Assembly: GCA_021173225.1 (NCBI GenBank)
Contig: JAJOLK010000001.1
Span: 62,001-126,000 of the forward strand
Source: Phycisphaerales bacterium PN19_bin_20
GTDB taxonomy: Bacteria > Planctomycetota > Phycisphaerae > Phycisphaerales > UBA1924
Direction of reading: 5' to 3'
Length of the DNA stretch: 64,000 nt
Shown here: positions 53,136 through 62,728 of the stretch, in pieces
Position numbering within the stretch: position 1 is the stretch's first letter
Layout: each line of letters begins with the position of its first letter
Position numbers and translations under genes: made by a program
Notes under the pieces: model-generated
Seen by the model: only the letters and a program-made list of their open reading frames with translations
The model's database searches: none
Told to the model about the DNA's origin: nothing

Positions 53136-55217
53136 ATGCCACGTGAACTCCCGATCGGCAACGGCGACATGCTCGTGACGTTTGACCGCTTCTATCAGGC
53201 CCGTGACCTGTACTACCCGTTCGTCGGCAAGTACAACCACACCACTGGCCAGCCGCAGCGGTTCGGCGTCTGGGCTGACGGGACGTTTGCGTGGGTCGAT
53301 GATCCAGGCTGGGAGCGAACCATCGCCTACCGCCCCGACACGCTGGTGGGCAACGTCGTGCTGGTCCACCGCGGGCTGGGCCTGCGTCTGACGTGCAGCG
53401 ACTGCGTGGACTTCCACGAGCCGGTCTGGCTCCGCAAGGTCGTGGTTGAGGACCTCGGCCGCCCCGACGACGCACCCCAGGCCGATACCGACGCCGGCCG
53501 CGCCGGTGAGCCCCCGGTCCGCGACGTGCGACTGTTCTTCCACATCGACCTCTCGATCCAAGAGTCGCCCGTGGGCGACACCGCCAACTACGACCCGCAG
53601 ACCGCCGGGCTGGTGCTCTACAAGAACGACTTCTACTTCCTGGTCAACGGGTGTGACTCCTCGCCCACCAGCGGCAAGTGCGGGATCGACCACTGGGCCA
53701 TCGGCTCCAAGCGCATCGGCGGGGCCGAGGGCACCTGGCGCGACGCCGAGGACGGCACCCTGGGCATGAACGCCATCAGCCAGGGCTCGGTCGATGCGAC
53801 CGTCGGGTTCAACCTCAAGCTGCCAATCAAAGGGACCGCACAGGCCACCTGGTGGCTCATCTGCGGGCGTGACTACGACGCCTGCGCAAAGCTCAACCGC
53901 TCCATCCTCGAGCGTGGCGGCGACAAATTCATCGGCCGCACCGACGCCTACTGGCGCCTGTGGGCCACCAAAGAGCCCATCGACCTCGAGCCCCTGCCCG
54001 CGCTGGTCCGCGACCAGTACCGCCGCAGCCTGCTGATTGCCCGCACGCAGACCGACAACCGCGGCGCGATCATGGCCGCGAACGACTCGGACATCACCCA
54101 CTTCGCCGGCGACACCTACAGCTACTGCTGGCCGCGCGACGGTGCGCTCGTCGCCCACGCGCTGGCCCGCGCCGGCAACAGCGAGCTGTCACGCAACTTC
54201 TTCCGCGCGGCCGCACACTGGATCACCAAGCACGGCTACTTCCTGCACAAATACACCCCCGACGGCAAGCTCGCCAGCAGCTGGCACCCTTGGCGCCTGG
54301 GCGGCCAGCCCGTCTTGCCCATCCAGCAAGATGAGACCGCCCTGACCCTCTGGGCCCTCCGCAAGCACTACGAGATCTACCGCGATGTCGAGTTCATCAA
54401 GCCCCTCTACACCCCGCTGATCATCGCCCCCGCCAAGTGGATGACCGACTACCGCGATACCGCCGGGCTCCCATTGCAGAGCTGGGACCTCTGGGAGGAG
54501 CGTCGCGGCGTCCACACCTTCACCGTCGCCGCCACCATCGCCGCACTCCGCGCCGCCGCCGCCTTCGCCACAGACTTTGGCGACATGGGCCGCGCACGCT
54601 GGTTCAGCCAAGGGGCCGAGTCGATGCTCGTGGGCCTGCGCACGCACCTTTACAACGAGCAGCAAGGCCGCTTCGCCCGCATGGCCACCCCCGCGCCGCA
54701 CCGCGCCGGCGGCGCCGACGAGTACACCCTTGACATGACCCACGACAGCGCCGGCTTCGCCCTCTGGTGGCTCGGCGTGCTTGACGTCAACGACCCGCTG
54801 GTCGTCGCTGACATGCAGGCCCTCGAAGCCGCCACGCGCGTCCGCACGCCCATCGGCGGCTACGCCCGCTACACCGACGACCGCTACCACGCCGTCACCG
54901 CCCCGGGCGACGCCGAGATCCCCGGCAACCCCTGGGTCATCTGCACGCTATGGCAGGCCCAGTGGCGCATCGCCCGCGCCACCAGCCTTGACGACCTCGC
55001 TTCAGCCCATGATCTATTGGTCTGGGCCGCCAGCCACGCCGGGGCCAGCGGCGTCCTGCCCGAGCAGGTCCACCCGCGCACCGGCGAGCCAATGAGCGTC
55101 AGCCCGCTGACTTGGAGCCACGCCACCTTCGTGCTCACCACCCTTGAATACCTTGAGAAGCGCCGCGCGCTGCTCGACCCCATAGCCGATGCCGCGCACG
55201 TCGGCGGCGCACGCTAA
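53136..55217 (+). CDS. GH15 glucoamylase-like glycoside hydrolase
   Basis: Product 693 residues from the ATG at 53136 (MPRELPIGNGDMLV). No signal peptide, so probably cytosolic. The N-terminal ~270 residues are the beta-supersandwich domain; the C-terminal ~400 are an (alpha/alpha)6 barrel with WPRDGALVAHALAR, a QSWDLWEERRGVHTFT segment (probable general acid Glu) and LPEQVHP plus SPLTWSHATFVLT (probable base Glu), as in family GH15. Such enzymes release glucose from alpha-1,4-glucans or trehalose; substrate cannot be decided here. The gene stands alone, after the FliN-like gene. Confidence 0.85.
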   Translation: MPRELPIGNGDMLVTFDRFYQARDLYYPFVGKYNHTTGQPQRFGVWADGTFAWVDDPGWERTIAYRPDTLVGNVVLVHRGLGLRLTCSDCVDFHEPVWLRKVVVEDLGRPDDAPQADTDAGRAGEPPVRDVRLFFHIDLSIQESPVGDTANYDPQTAGLVLYKNDFYFLVNGCDSSPTSGKCGIDHWAIGSKRIGGAEGTWRDAEDGTLGMNAISQGSVDATVGFNLKLPIKGTAQATWWLICGRDYDACAKLNRSILERGGDKFIGRTDAYWRLWATKEPIDLEPLPALVRDQYRRSLLIARTQTDNRGAIMAANDSDITHFAGDTYSYCWPRDGALVAHALARAGNSELSRNFFRAAAHWITKHGYFLHKYTPDGKLASSWHPWRLGGQPVLPIQQDETALTLWALRKHYEIYRDVEFIKPLYTPLIIAPAKWMTDYRDTAGLPLQSWDLWEERRGVHTFTVAATIAALRAAAAFATDFGDMGRARWFSQGAESMLVGLRTHLYNEQQGRFARMATPAPHRAGGADEYTLDMTHDSAGFALWWLGVLDVNDPLVVADMQALEAATRVRTPIGGYARYTDDRYHAVTAPGDAEIPGNPWVICTLWQAQWRIARATSLDDLASAHDLLVWAASHAGASGVLPEQVHPRTGEPMSVSPLTWSHATFVLTTLEYLEKRRALLDPIADAAHVGGAR

Positions 55218-55287
55218 TCACCGCGGCACAATCGCCAGCCACCCGCAGCTTAGAGCTAGCTTCCTGCGCGCCCCGCGCCCACTGCGC

Positions 55288-56730
55288 TCACCGGCTCTGC
55301 AAGCGCAGCAGCTCGTCGATGAACATCGCGTGGCTCCGGCAACCGAGCCTGAAGCAGTCAAGCTCAAACTTCTCGTTCGGGCTGTGCACGCGGTCATCAT
55401 CAAGCCCAAAGCCCATGAAGATCGTGCTCATCCCCAGGTGCTTCTTGAGCATCCCCGCCACCGGGATCGAGCCCCCGCTCTTGATCATCGCCGGCTCAAC
55501 GCCCGACGCCGCACGCAGCGCCCGCGTCGCCGCCTGCATGTGCACTCCGTCGATCGGCAGCGTCGCCGGGAAGCCCCCCGAAAGGTCCTTGCACTCCCAG
55601 CGGAAGCCCGCAGGCGTGCGATCAGCCAGCCAGTCAAAGAACAGCTTGGTCACGCGCGCCGGGTCTTGATCCGCCACGAGCCGAAAGCTCACCTTCGCGC
55701 TCGCGTGTGCGGGGATGACCGTCTTGGCCCCCGCGCCGGTGTAGCCGCCATAGATCCCGTTGATCTCCGCCGTCGGCCGCGCCCACTCGCGCTCCACGGC
55801 ACTAAAGCCCGCCTCGCCCACGTCAGCACCTGCGGGCAGCCCGATCGATGCCAGGCTCTCGCTGGCTGAGAGCCCCAGCTTGGCCCACGCGGCCCGCTCT
55901 TGCGGATGCACGTCCGGCACGCCGTCATAGAACCCTGGGATCGTCACGCGCCGCCGGCCGTCCCAAAGCTGCGCCAGCGTCTGCGTCAAGGCCGTGATGG
56001 GGTTGAGCACGCGCCCGCCCCAGAGCCCCGAGTGCAGGTCTTGGTTGGGCCCGTGCAGCGTGACCTCGGTATACGCCAGCCCGCGCACGCCGTAGGTGAT
56101 CGCCGGGCGGCCGCGCCCGAGCATCCCGGTGTCAGAGATAAGACACACGTCGCAGTCCTTCAGGCGGGCCATGTTCGCTAGAATGAACGCCTCAAGGTTG
56201 GCCGAGCCGGACTCTTCCTCGCCTTCGAGCAAGACCGTGAACTTCACGCCGCCCGCCGGCGCGCTGCCCGTGACCTTGTACGCCCGCAGCGCCTCAAGAA
56301 ACGTCGCGACCTGACCCTTGTCGTCTACTGCTCCGCGCGCCACGATCCGCCGTCCCACGCCCGCCCCGCCCTCGCGGATCGCAGGCTCAAACGGGGGCGA
56401 CTCCCACAGTTCCAACGGGTCTACCGGCTGCACGTCGTAGTGACCATAAAACAGCACGTGCGGCCCGCGATAGTCGTTCGCCCCCGCGCTGCGCGCAAGC
56501 ACGATCGGGTGCCCGGGGCTGCTGGGCGTGCCCGTCGCAAGCACCTGCGCGTCCAGCCCGCTGCCAGCGAGGTGGTCCGCCGCCCACTGCGCCGCCCGCT
56601 TGCACTCCACGGCGTACTGCGGATCGGTGCTGATGCTGGCGATCCTCAGCCAGTCGATCAGCCGATTTACGCTGGCGTTCTCGTTCTCGCCAAGCCAGTC
56701 CAGGGCACGCTGCGCAGAGGGTGAGGCCAT
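55288..56730 (-). CDS. M20 family dipeptidase
   Basis: Zinc metallopeptidase, 480 residues from the ATG at 56730 (MASPSAQ); the frame continues upstream but without family features. Zinc ligands: His in FYGHYDVQP, Asp in RGAVDDKGQ, Glu in LEGEEESGS, Asp in LISDTGM, and a late His in the SIPVAGMLKKHLG region or after. HGPNQDLHSGLWGG and YGVRGLAYTEV are typical of the dipeptidase (CNDP-like) group rather than ArgE. Cleaves small peptides in the cytosol; exact substrate unknown. Last gene of a leftward set with the pseudopilin and a small membrane protein. Confidence 0.88.
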   Translation of the reverse strand: MASPSAQRALDWLGENENASVNRLIDWLRIASISTDPQYAVECKRAAQWAADHLAGSGLDAQVLATGTPSSPGHPIVLARSAGANDYRGPHVLFYGHYDVQPVDPLELWESPPFEPAIREGGAGVGRRIVARGAVDDKGQVATFLEALRAYKVTGSAPAGGVKFTVLLEGEEESGSANLEAFILANMARLKDCDVCLISDTGMLGRGRPAITYGVRGLAYTEVTLHGPNQDLHSGLWGGRVLNPITALTQTLAQLWDGRRRVTIPGFYDGVPDVHPQERAAWAKLGLSASESLASIGLPAGADVGEAGFSAVEREWARPTAEINGIYGGYTGAGAKTVIPAHASAKVSFRLVADQDPARVTKLFFDWLADRTPAGFRWECKDLSGGFPATLPIDGVHMQAATRALRAASGVEPAMIKSGGSIPVAGMLKKHLGMSTIFMGFGLDDDRVHSPNEKFELDCFRLGCRSHAMFIDELLRLQSR

Positions 56731-56868
56731 GCCCGGACGATAGCCAACGCGGCTACACCCAAGAGGCACACCTGAGAGGCACATGCAGCGATCGCAGCAG
56801 CACTCCAGAGGCAAACCACGCCGTCCGACCAGGGCGCAGAGCACAGACCGTGCGAAAAGCGCGAACGG

Positions 56869-57393
56869 CTACTTACCGCCAGATTCGCGGGTCGCGGCTT
56901 CGCTCAATAGTTCCATCGGCGGCGGGGGATTGCGCCCGACCACCGGCCTGCCGCAGTCAGGGCACATCGTCGGGCCCTTGCGCCCGGCGTACTCATTGAG
57001 AAGAACGTACGTCGGCTTGAGCTTGGCCTTGCCGTCACGGGTCCAGAAGCACTTTTCCGCTGGCACCAGCGTTCGCCTGCCCGTGCTCGAGTTGACGTAC
57101 GGCGAGCCGTCGTTCTCGCGGACGCGATAGTTTGGGAAGACCTCGCCGGTCTCAGAGTCGATCACCACGCGGGAATTTGATTCGCCGCGCGGGTCGCCCA
57201 GGTTCGAGACCTGCCGCGAGATGACGAAGACGCACAGCCCGACCGCCACCACCGAGCCGATGACCTTGGCATACCTCCAGCGGTCGATCGCAGACGCGCT
57301 TGACTCGCCTGTCGGGGGGCCCTCTGGGGCCTTTCCCGGGGCTAATTCAGCCGTCGTCTCATCATCAAGAAGTGAGCCTTGTCCGAGGGCCAT
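56869..57393 (-). CDS. Single-pass membrane protein, unknown
   Basis: Product 174 residues. An acidic/Pro-rich cytoplasmic start precedes one transmembrane helix (VIGSVVAVGLCVFVISRQV, ~45-63). The outside part has IDSETGEVFPNYRV, aromatic and charged residues, a Cys at KCFW, and a CPDCGR pair near ~150 that could bind metal with it or form a disulfide. No family known to me. It sits 76 bases after the pseudopilin gene on the same strand, so a role in the same secretion system is plausible but unproven. Confidence 0.7.
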   Translation of the reverse strand: MALGQGSLLDDETTAELAPGKAPEGPPTGESSASAIDRWRYAKVIGSVVAVGLCVFVISRQVSNLGDPRGESNSRVVIDSETGEVFPNYRVRENDGSPYVNSSTGRRTLVPAEKCFWTRDGKAKLKPTYVLLNEYAGRKGPTMCPDCGRPVVGRNPPPPMELLSEAATRESGGK

Positions 57394-57469
57394 GGGTGTC
57401 GCTTCCGTGACGAAGTCGCTGAGGTTGCTGTTCTATGAGTGAATCGACCCCGCGCTCTATCGCGTTAGC

Positions 57470-58621
57470 TCAGGGCACAATGTACGGCGACGCGGCGCTG
57501 ACAGTCCCGATTTTGTTGGCGAACGCCTGGCGAGAAGTCTGCCAGAACTGAATGTTCGAGCTGATCTTTGAGCCGGTCGGGAACCAGAAGTCAGGGTTGG
57601 TGGCCTCAAGGTCAGTGAACGACCGGACCGAGGTGTCAAAGAACGCCATGTTGCCGATCACGCTCTTCTCCGCCGTGTCAGTCACCGACCGCTTGGACCC
57701 ATGCCGGAAGCCCCAGACGCGGATGTCGCGCAGCGCGCCGGCGAGGAACGCGGCGCGGCCAGGCTCGCCCGGTGCCGCCTGACGACCCAGCGATTGGTTG
57801 GCGTTGAACCAAGGCCCGGTGTCCGAGAAGCTCCCGCCAAAGTTGGCGTGGTAAAGCAAATCAACGGTGGGGCCGTTGTCGGTCGGCCCAGCAAACCTGT
57901 GACCTTCATAGAGGAACACTTTGGAGCTGCCCGAGCCGACGCGCGAGAAACGCGGCGTGTAGCTGCCGCGATCCGTCAGAGGGCGGGGCGAAGTGCCGTA
58001 CGGAGGCCCATCGGTCGTGCTCGTGAACTGCGTGCTCATGAAGTACGAGGGCATAAGCCCGTCGCCGATGGTTGCGCCATCGGGCGAGGCATTCGGCCAG
58101 GCCGTCGCGATGACCTTGTTGGTCGGGTCGTTCAGAAACTTGACTTGGTTGCGGTACCAGTTGAATCTCTGTCCGCGGACCTGATCAGAGTTTACCGAGG
58201 TATCGCCCGGACGGCTCGCGTCGCCAGGTCCCTCGTACCCGGAAAAGGCCAGGAGCGGGCCGGCCCAGTCCCAGCTCTGGACTGCGACGCCGTTGAAGCG
58301 GTTGATGTTGGCCGGCGCGAACGGCCTGGTAGCACCGAAGTAGTAAGCCCCGCTGCTCACCGGGCTGCCGACGATCAGGTCCTTGTACTCCACCGCGTAG
58401 GCGTTGCCCATCTGCACGATGTTCCGCTGGTTGACTTGGCTGACCAGCTTGCGCGCCTCGTTGCGGGCGCCAGCCAGCGCCGGCAGCAGGATGCTCACCA
58501 GAAGCGCGATGATCGCGATTACCACCAGCAGCTCAATCAGCGTGAACCCACGCCCAGCCGCCGCGGCGTCACGACGCCTGACCATCCACCCCCGACACTC
58601 AGCTCGGTTCATCAGCGGCAT
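57470..58621 (-). CDS. Type II secretion/type IV pilus-like pseudopilin
   Basis: Product 383 residues. The ATG at 58621 is chosen for GGAG seven bases upstream; ATG 58612 is possible. After a basic leader the prepilin peptidase site reads GRGFTLIELLVVIAIIALLVSILLP, cleaved after Gly, and a long hydrophobic helix follows. The large C-terminal domain contains YHANFGGSF, FRHGSKRSV and GNMAFFDTSV, which resembles the planctomycete pseudopilin families with an H-x-G box near the end. Planctomycetes carry many such paralogues; their function is largely unknown. Confidence 0.85.
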   Translation of the reverse strand: MPLMNRAECRGWMVRRRDAAAAGRGFTLIELLVVIAIIALLVSILLPALAGARNEARKLVSQVNQRNIVQMGNAYAVEYKDLIVGSPVSSGAYYFGATRPFAPANINRFNGVAVQSWDWAGPLLAFSGYEGPGDASRPGDTSVNSDQVRGQRFNWYRNQVKFLNDPTNKVIATAWPNASPDGATIGDGLMPSYFMSTQFTSTTDGPPYGTSPRPLTDRGSYTPRFSRVGSGSSKVFLYEGHRFAGPTDNGPTVDLLYHANFGGSFSDTGPWFNANQSLGRQAAPGEPGRAAFLAGALRDIRVWGFRHGSKRSVTDTAEKSVIGNMAFFDTSVRSFTDLEATNPDFWFPTGSKISSNIQFWQTSRQAFANKIGTVSAASPYIVP

Positions 58622-58935
58622 AACAAAGCTCCAGATCTCGCGCGTGACCAACGGCCTCTGCCGAGCCCTGACCGGGCCAGCAGGCACCGAGGATAGGGCC
58701 ACGCTCGATCAAAAGCCCTACTGCGCCCATGCTTGGCCGGCCTTACCCAGCTTGCCCACACAAAACCCGCGCAATCTGCGGCTCATCTGACGAAGGTCAG
58801 AACCAACCTTCACGAGTTCTTCGCGCAAGATCGCCGTACACCTAGGTAGGTGGTTCTCGTACGCTCAGTAAATCGCGACCGGCGGTAACAGATCGGGCCT
58901 GTGCAGGGTTGGTAAAAAGCCCGACTTGTGAGAGG
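58622..58935. other. Gap between pseudopilin and zinc-ribbon genes
   Basis: About 314 bases between two leftward genes. Nothing recognisable except a weak AAAGCCC/GGGCTTT inverted repeat close to 58916-58955 that spans the zinc-ribbon stop. Confidence 0.4.
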
Positions 58936-59124
58936 TTAGGCGGCCTTGGGCTTTTCGCTGGCCGCGGGCTTTCTGCCGTCTTTCATATTCTCGCCGGCTA
59001 CCGGCACGCGGATGTTGGTCCCGCAGTTTCGGCACCGGACGGTCTTGCCGCGCGCGTTGTTGGGCACAACTAGCACACGGCGGCACAACAGGCTTGGGCA
59101 CAGTATCCGTACTTCGTCTGGCAT
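58936..59124 (-). CDS. Small zinc-ribbon protein
   Basis: A 62-residue protein from the ATG at 59124 (MPDEVRIL). It has two Cys pairs, CPSLLC (C-x4-C) and CRNC (C-x2-C), about 16 residues apart, with PNNARGKTVRC between them. This is the short zinc-ribbon pattern common in planctomycete proteins with an ICPxxxC...GKxxRCxxC layout. The tail is Lys/Pro/Ala-rich. The longer upstream frame is not family-like. Role unknown; nucleic-acid or protein binding is possible. Confidence 0.7.
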   Translation of the reverse strand: MPDEVRILCPSLLCRRVLVVPNNARGKTVRCRNCGTNIRVPVAGENMKDGRKPAASEKPKAA

Positions 59125-59351
59125 AGTTTGGTGCCTCACCGGCTTGAAGGCACATCGGCCCGAAGGTCGCCCGAGTTGAGCAGCAACTCCTCGGCTCGGG
59201 CTCAAGATTTGCGATTGGCAAGGGCCAGCGGCACCCCAGGCGGGGGCTGGAGCGGCCTTGATGGTGCGCGGGGATTAACGGCGGTCGGGCGTTATCATCC
59301 CCGGCCCGCGACCGAGCGCGTGAACCTGCGCCCGCCCGGGCACCAAACACC

Positions 59352-60818
59352 ATGACCACCACGCCACACGTGCAGCCTGCCTCAGACGCCCTTCGCCACG
59401 CAGAGGTCGGCGGTAGTCGTGCGCCCTCCAACGCGCCCGCTGCGCGGGGTTCTGGCACGGTGATCGTCGGCCTGCAGTGGGGTGACGAGGGCAAGGGCAA
59501 AATCGTGGACCTGCTGGCCGACCGGCACCAGGCTGTAGTGCGATACAACGGGGGTGCCAACGCAGGCCACTCGGTGGTGATCAAGGGCGAGCGGTACGCG
59601 CTGCACCTGATCCCGTCGGGGGTGCTGCGGCCGAACATCGCGTGCATTATCGGCAACGGGGTGGTGGTTGATCCTGACTGGCTGAGCCGTGAGCTCGATG
59701 GGCTTCACGCGCGGGGCGTGGATACGTCGGGGCTGTTGATCTCTGACCGCGCGCACGTGGTGATGCCCTGGCACAAGGCCGAGGACGAGCTGCGGGAGCG
59801 GTGGCTGTCAGAGGGTGCGCTCGAGCCGATCGGTACCACCAAGCGCGGCATCGGGCCGTGTTACGCCGACAAGGCCCTGCGCGGGACGGCGATCCGCATG
59901 GGTGACCTGCTGCGCCCGGACGTGCTCTCGGCGCGGCTGGCGTCGATCTGCCGGCTCAAGACCGCGATGCTCGGTGCGATCACCGGTCCGGACCAGGGCA
60001 TGACCAGCTACGACCCCGCGGCGATCAACGAGCTGTGCCAATCGTGGGGCCGCCGGTTCGGGCCTTACATCACCGATACGGCGGCGCTCTTGCGGGCCCG
60101 CCTGTCTGCCGGGCAGAGCGTGCTGTTTGAGGGCGCCAACGCGACGCTGCTGGATGTTGACCACGGAACGTACCCGTATGTGACCAGCAGCAACTGCGCC
60201 AGCCACGGGGCGGCGACGGGTTCGGGCGTGCCGGTGACGAGCATCGCGGGGATCCTCGGTGTGATGAAGGGCTACTCAACGCGCGTAGGTGGCGGGCCGA
60301 TGCCCACCGAGCTGATCGGTAACGACGCGGACCGGGCGATTGGCGAAGGGATTCGGGCCCGCGGGCGCGAGTACGGCACGACCACCGGGCGGCCCCGGCG
60401 CGTCGGGTGGCTTGATCTGGCGGCCGTCCGCTACACCGCGAGCCTCAACGGCGTGCAAGGCCTGTGCGTGATGCTGCTTGATGTGCTGGCGGGCGTTGAG
60501 CGTTTGCGTGTGTGCACGGGCTATGTGCTTGAGGGGCGGCACATCGATGAGCTGCCGCCGGACGCGTATTTGCTCTCACGCTGCACGCCGGTGTACACCG
60601 AGCTGGCGGGCTTTGGCGACATCACGCAGGCGCGCTCGATGTCCGACCTGCCGAGCGCCGCTCGGGCTTACCTTGACTTCATCGAGCGGACCGTCGGCGT
60701 GCCGGTGGCGTACGTCTCGGTCGGGCCAGACCGCGAGCAGACGATCGCGGCGATAAGCGGGGGCGCGGGTGCCGGATCGAGTGGCATTGGTGGCGTGGCA
60801 CCAAAGGCGGCCCGCTGA
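59352..60818 (+). CDS. purA: Adenylosuccinate synthetase
   Basis: Joins IMP and aspartate with GTP, the first committed step to AMP. Product 488 residues. An unusual ~35-residue Ala/Ser/Pro/His leader precedes the family start VIVGLQWGDEGKGKIVD (P-loop); NGGANAGHSVV, RGIGPCYADK, EGANATLLDVDHGTYPYVTSS and VGGGPMPTEL are all intact. A short Gly/Ala tail ends the protein. First gene of the purA-uppS-cdsA group; uppS starts only three bases after its stop. Confidence 0.95.
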   Translation: MTTTPHVQPASDALRHAEVGGSRAPSNAPAARGSGTVIVGLQWGDEGKGKIVDLLADRHQAVVRYNGGANAGHSVVIKGERYALHLIPSGVLRPNIACIIGNGVVVDPDWLSRELDGLHARGVDTSGLLISDRAHVVMPWHKAEDELRERWLSEGALEPIGTTKRGIGPCYADKALRGTAIRMGDLLRPDVLSARLASICRLKTAMLGAITGPDQGMTSYDPAAINELCQSWGRRFGPYITDTAALLRARLSAGQSVLFEGANATLLDVDHGTYPYVTSSNCASHGAATGSGVPVTSIAGILGVMKGYSTRVGGGPMPTELIGNDADRAIGEGIRARGREYGTTTGRPRRVGWLDLAAVRYTASLNGVQGLCVMLLDVLAGVERLRVCTGYVLEGRHIDELPPDAYLLSRCTPVYTELAGFGDITQARSMSDLPSAARAYLDFIERTVGVPVAYVSVGPDREQTIAAISGGAGAGSSGIGGVAPKAAR

Positions 60819-60821
60819 ACC

Positions 60822-61724
60822 ATGCCACTGCGCACGCTGGCCAAGCTGTTGACCGGGCGCGGCCCATCGCGGAGCGTGACGCCTCCTGAGACCGGCGCGG
60901 TGGACTACCGCACTGATCCATCTGCGGTGTCGGCGGCGGCGGTGATCCGGGCCCGCAGCGCGCAGGCCGACCCGCTGAACATCTTGCCCGACGTACACCC
61001 CGCGTCTTTGCCGCGGCACATCGCGGTGATCATGGACGGGAACGGGCGGTGGGCGGCGCAGCGCTCGCTGCCGCGCTCGCTGGGGCACGTGGCGGGGGCC
61101 AAGGCGGTGCGTGTGCTAGTCGAGGCGGCGGGGCGGCTGGGCATCGAGGTGCTGACGCTGTACTCGTTTAGCCTTGAGAACTGGAAGCGTCCCAAGGACG
61201 AGATCGACGCGCTGATGTCGTTGTACAACCAGCAGATGGACTCGCAGCGCGGCGAGTTCTTCAAGAACAACGTGCGGTTCATGCAGATCGGGCGGCGCGA
61301 GGGGCTGCCAGCAGAGTGCCTTGAGCGGCGCGACCGCCTGGAAGAGCAGACCCGCGGGCACAAATCAGGGACGCTGGTGCTGGCGGTCAACTATGGGTCG
61401 CGGGCCGAGATCACCGACGCGGTCCGCGCGATCGCACGCAAGGTCCAGTCTGGTGCGCTCGCGCCAGAGGCGATCACCGAGGCGACAATCACCGAGCACC
61501 TCGATACCGCGGGTCTGCCAGATCCAGACCTGGTGATCAGAACCGCGGGCGAGATGCGCCTCTCGAACTATCTGCTCTGGCAGGTCTCGTACGCCGAGCT
61601 GCACGTAAGCCCGGCGCTGTGGCCTGACTTTGGCGTGCCTGACCTGCACGCGGCGGTGCGCGACTTTGCGCGGCGCGGGCGTCGCTACGGTGGAGTGATC
61701 GAACAGACCGGGCCAGCCCGCTGA
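60822..61724 (+). CDS. uppS: Undecaprenyl diphosphate synthase (isoprenyl transferase)
   Basis: Builds the C55 lipid carrier for peptidoglycan and glycan export. Product 300 residues, with an extra ~60-residue N-terminus. The family start HIAVIMDGNGRWA (catalytic Asp and metal site) is near ~68, then SFSLENWKRPKDEI, VNYGSRAEI and RTAGEMRLSNYLLWQ with SYAEL. The ATG at 60822 lies three bases after purA and the stop overlaps the cdsA start by one base (TGATG), so coupled translation is likely. Confidence 0.94.
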   Translation: MPLRTLAKLLTGRGPSRSVTPPETGAVDYRTDPSAVSAAAVIRARSAQADPLNILPDVHPASLPRHIAVIMDGNGRWAAQRSLPRSLGHVAGAKAVRVLVEAAGRLGIEVLTLYSFSLENWKRPKDEIDALMSLYNQQMDSQRGEFFKNNVRFMQIGRREGLPAECLERRDRLEEQTRGHKSGTLVLAVNYGSRAEITDAVRAIARKVQSGALAPEAITEATITEHLDTAGLPDPDLVIRTAGEMRLSNYLLWQVSYAELHVSPALWPDFGVPDLHAAVRDFARRGRRYGGVIEQTGPAR

Positions 61725-62728
61725 TGCCGCCGGACGCACGCATGCCACAAGTTGAGCCGACCAATGTCGATGTGCCAACGGCCCAGGCTGGGGGTGGTCG
61801 GTCGTCAATGACGCCGCGGCTGCTGCTGGGCCCGGTGTTGATCGGCGTGCTGCTGGGGCTGATGTGGCTTGACTGGTACATCGCGCGGACGCCGATGCCC
61901 GCGGCGTTGTGGTGGATAACCGACGCGGACGGGACTGGTTGGGCGGGCGTCCCGCTGTTTGTTGCCGGGGTCTTGCTTTGCGCGCGGGCGGCCCTTGAGC
62001 TGGCGCGGATGTTCCGGGCGCTGGGTGTCAATGCCAGCACCAAGAGCCTGATGGTTTGTGCGCTGGCGGGGCTGGTCTCGGCCGTGGCTTCTATCGGGAG
62101 CAAAGCGCCGCTGAGCGGGCCCGAGTCTGGGAGCGTGGTGGCGACGCTTGCGGGCACGGCGCTCTTCCTGACCATGGCGGCGTATGTGCGCGACCGCGAC
62201 CTGAAAGGTGCCGCGGGTGCGGTGGCGGCGGGGCTGGTCAGCTTCGTTTACGCCGGGCTCATGCTTGGATTTTTGATGGCGATCAGGCGTGAGTATGAGG
62301 TCTGGGTCATGGTCGCGGTGGTCATGACGATCAAGGCCTGCGACATTGGCGCGTACTTCACGGGCAAGGCGATCGGGCGGCACAAGCTGATCCCCTGGCT
62401 GAGCCCGGGCAAAACGTGGGAGGGGCTTGTCGGCGGCATCGCGCTCTCAGCGGGCTGCGGGGTGGTGATGGCGTGGCTGGGCACCTACTGGATCGGGCTT
62501 GAGCGCGTGCAGCCGTTCCGCTGGTATCAGGGGCTGGCGCTGGGCGCGCTATTGGCGGTGATGGGTCAGCTTGGTGACCTGGCGGCGAGTGTGTTCAAGC
62601 GCGACGCGGGGCTGAAGGATTCGGGCAAGATGCTGCCGGGCTTTGGCGGGATGATCGATATTCTGGATTCGCTGATCCTTGCGGGGCCGGTGGCGTACTG
62701 GTTCTTGTGGTTGCTGCAGCAGCGTTAA
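61724..62728 (+). CDS. cdsA: Phosphatidate cytidylyltransferase
   Basis: Membrane enzyme making CDP-diacylglycerol for phospholipids. Product 334 residues with about eight hydrophobic segments. The CdsA signature lies near ~285-315: GDLAASVFKRDAGLKDSGKM, LPGFGGMIDILDSL. The usual His-Gly-Gly-x-x-Asp-Arg version is changed to Phe-Gly-Gly...Ile, but the acidic residues that bind metal are kept. It overlaps uppS by one base; this uppS-cdsA pairing is common in bacteria. CDP-diacylglycerol uses CTP made downstream of UMP. Confidence 0.9.
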   Translation: MPPDARMPQVEPTNVDVPTAQAGGGRSSMTPRLLLGPVLIGVLLGLMWLDWYIARTPMPAALWWITDADGTGWAGVPLFVAGVLLCARAALELARMFRALGVNASTKSLMVCALAGLVSAVASIGSKAPLSGPESGSVVATLAGTALFLTMAAYVRDRDLKGAAGAVAAGLVSFVYAGLMLGFLMAIRREYEVWVMVAVVMTIKACDIGAYFTGKAIGRHKLIPWLSPGKTWEGLVGGIALSAGCGVVMAWLGTYWIGLERVQPFRWYQGLALGALLAVMGQLGDLAASVFKRDAGLKDSGKMLPGFGGMIDILDSLILAGPVAYWFLWLLQQR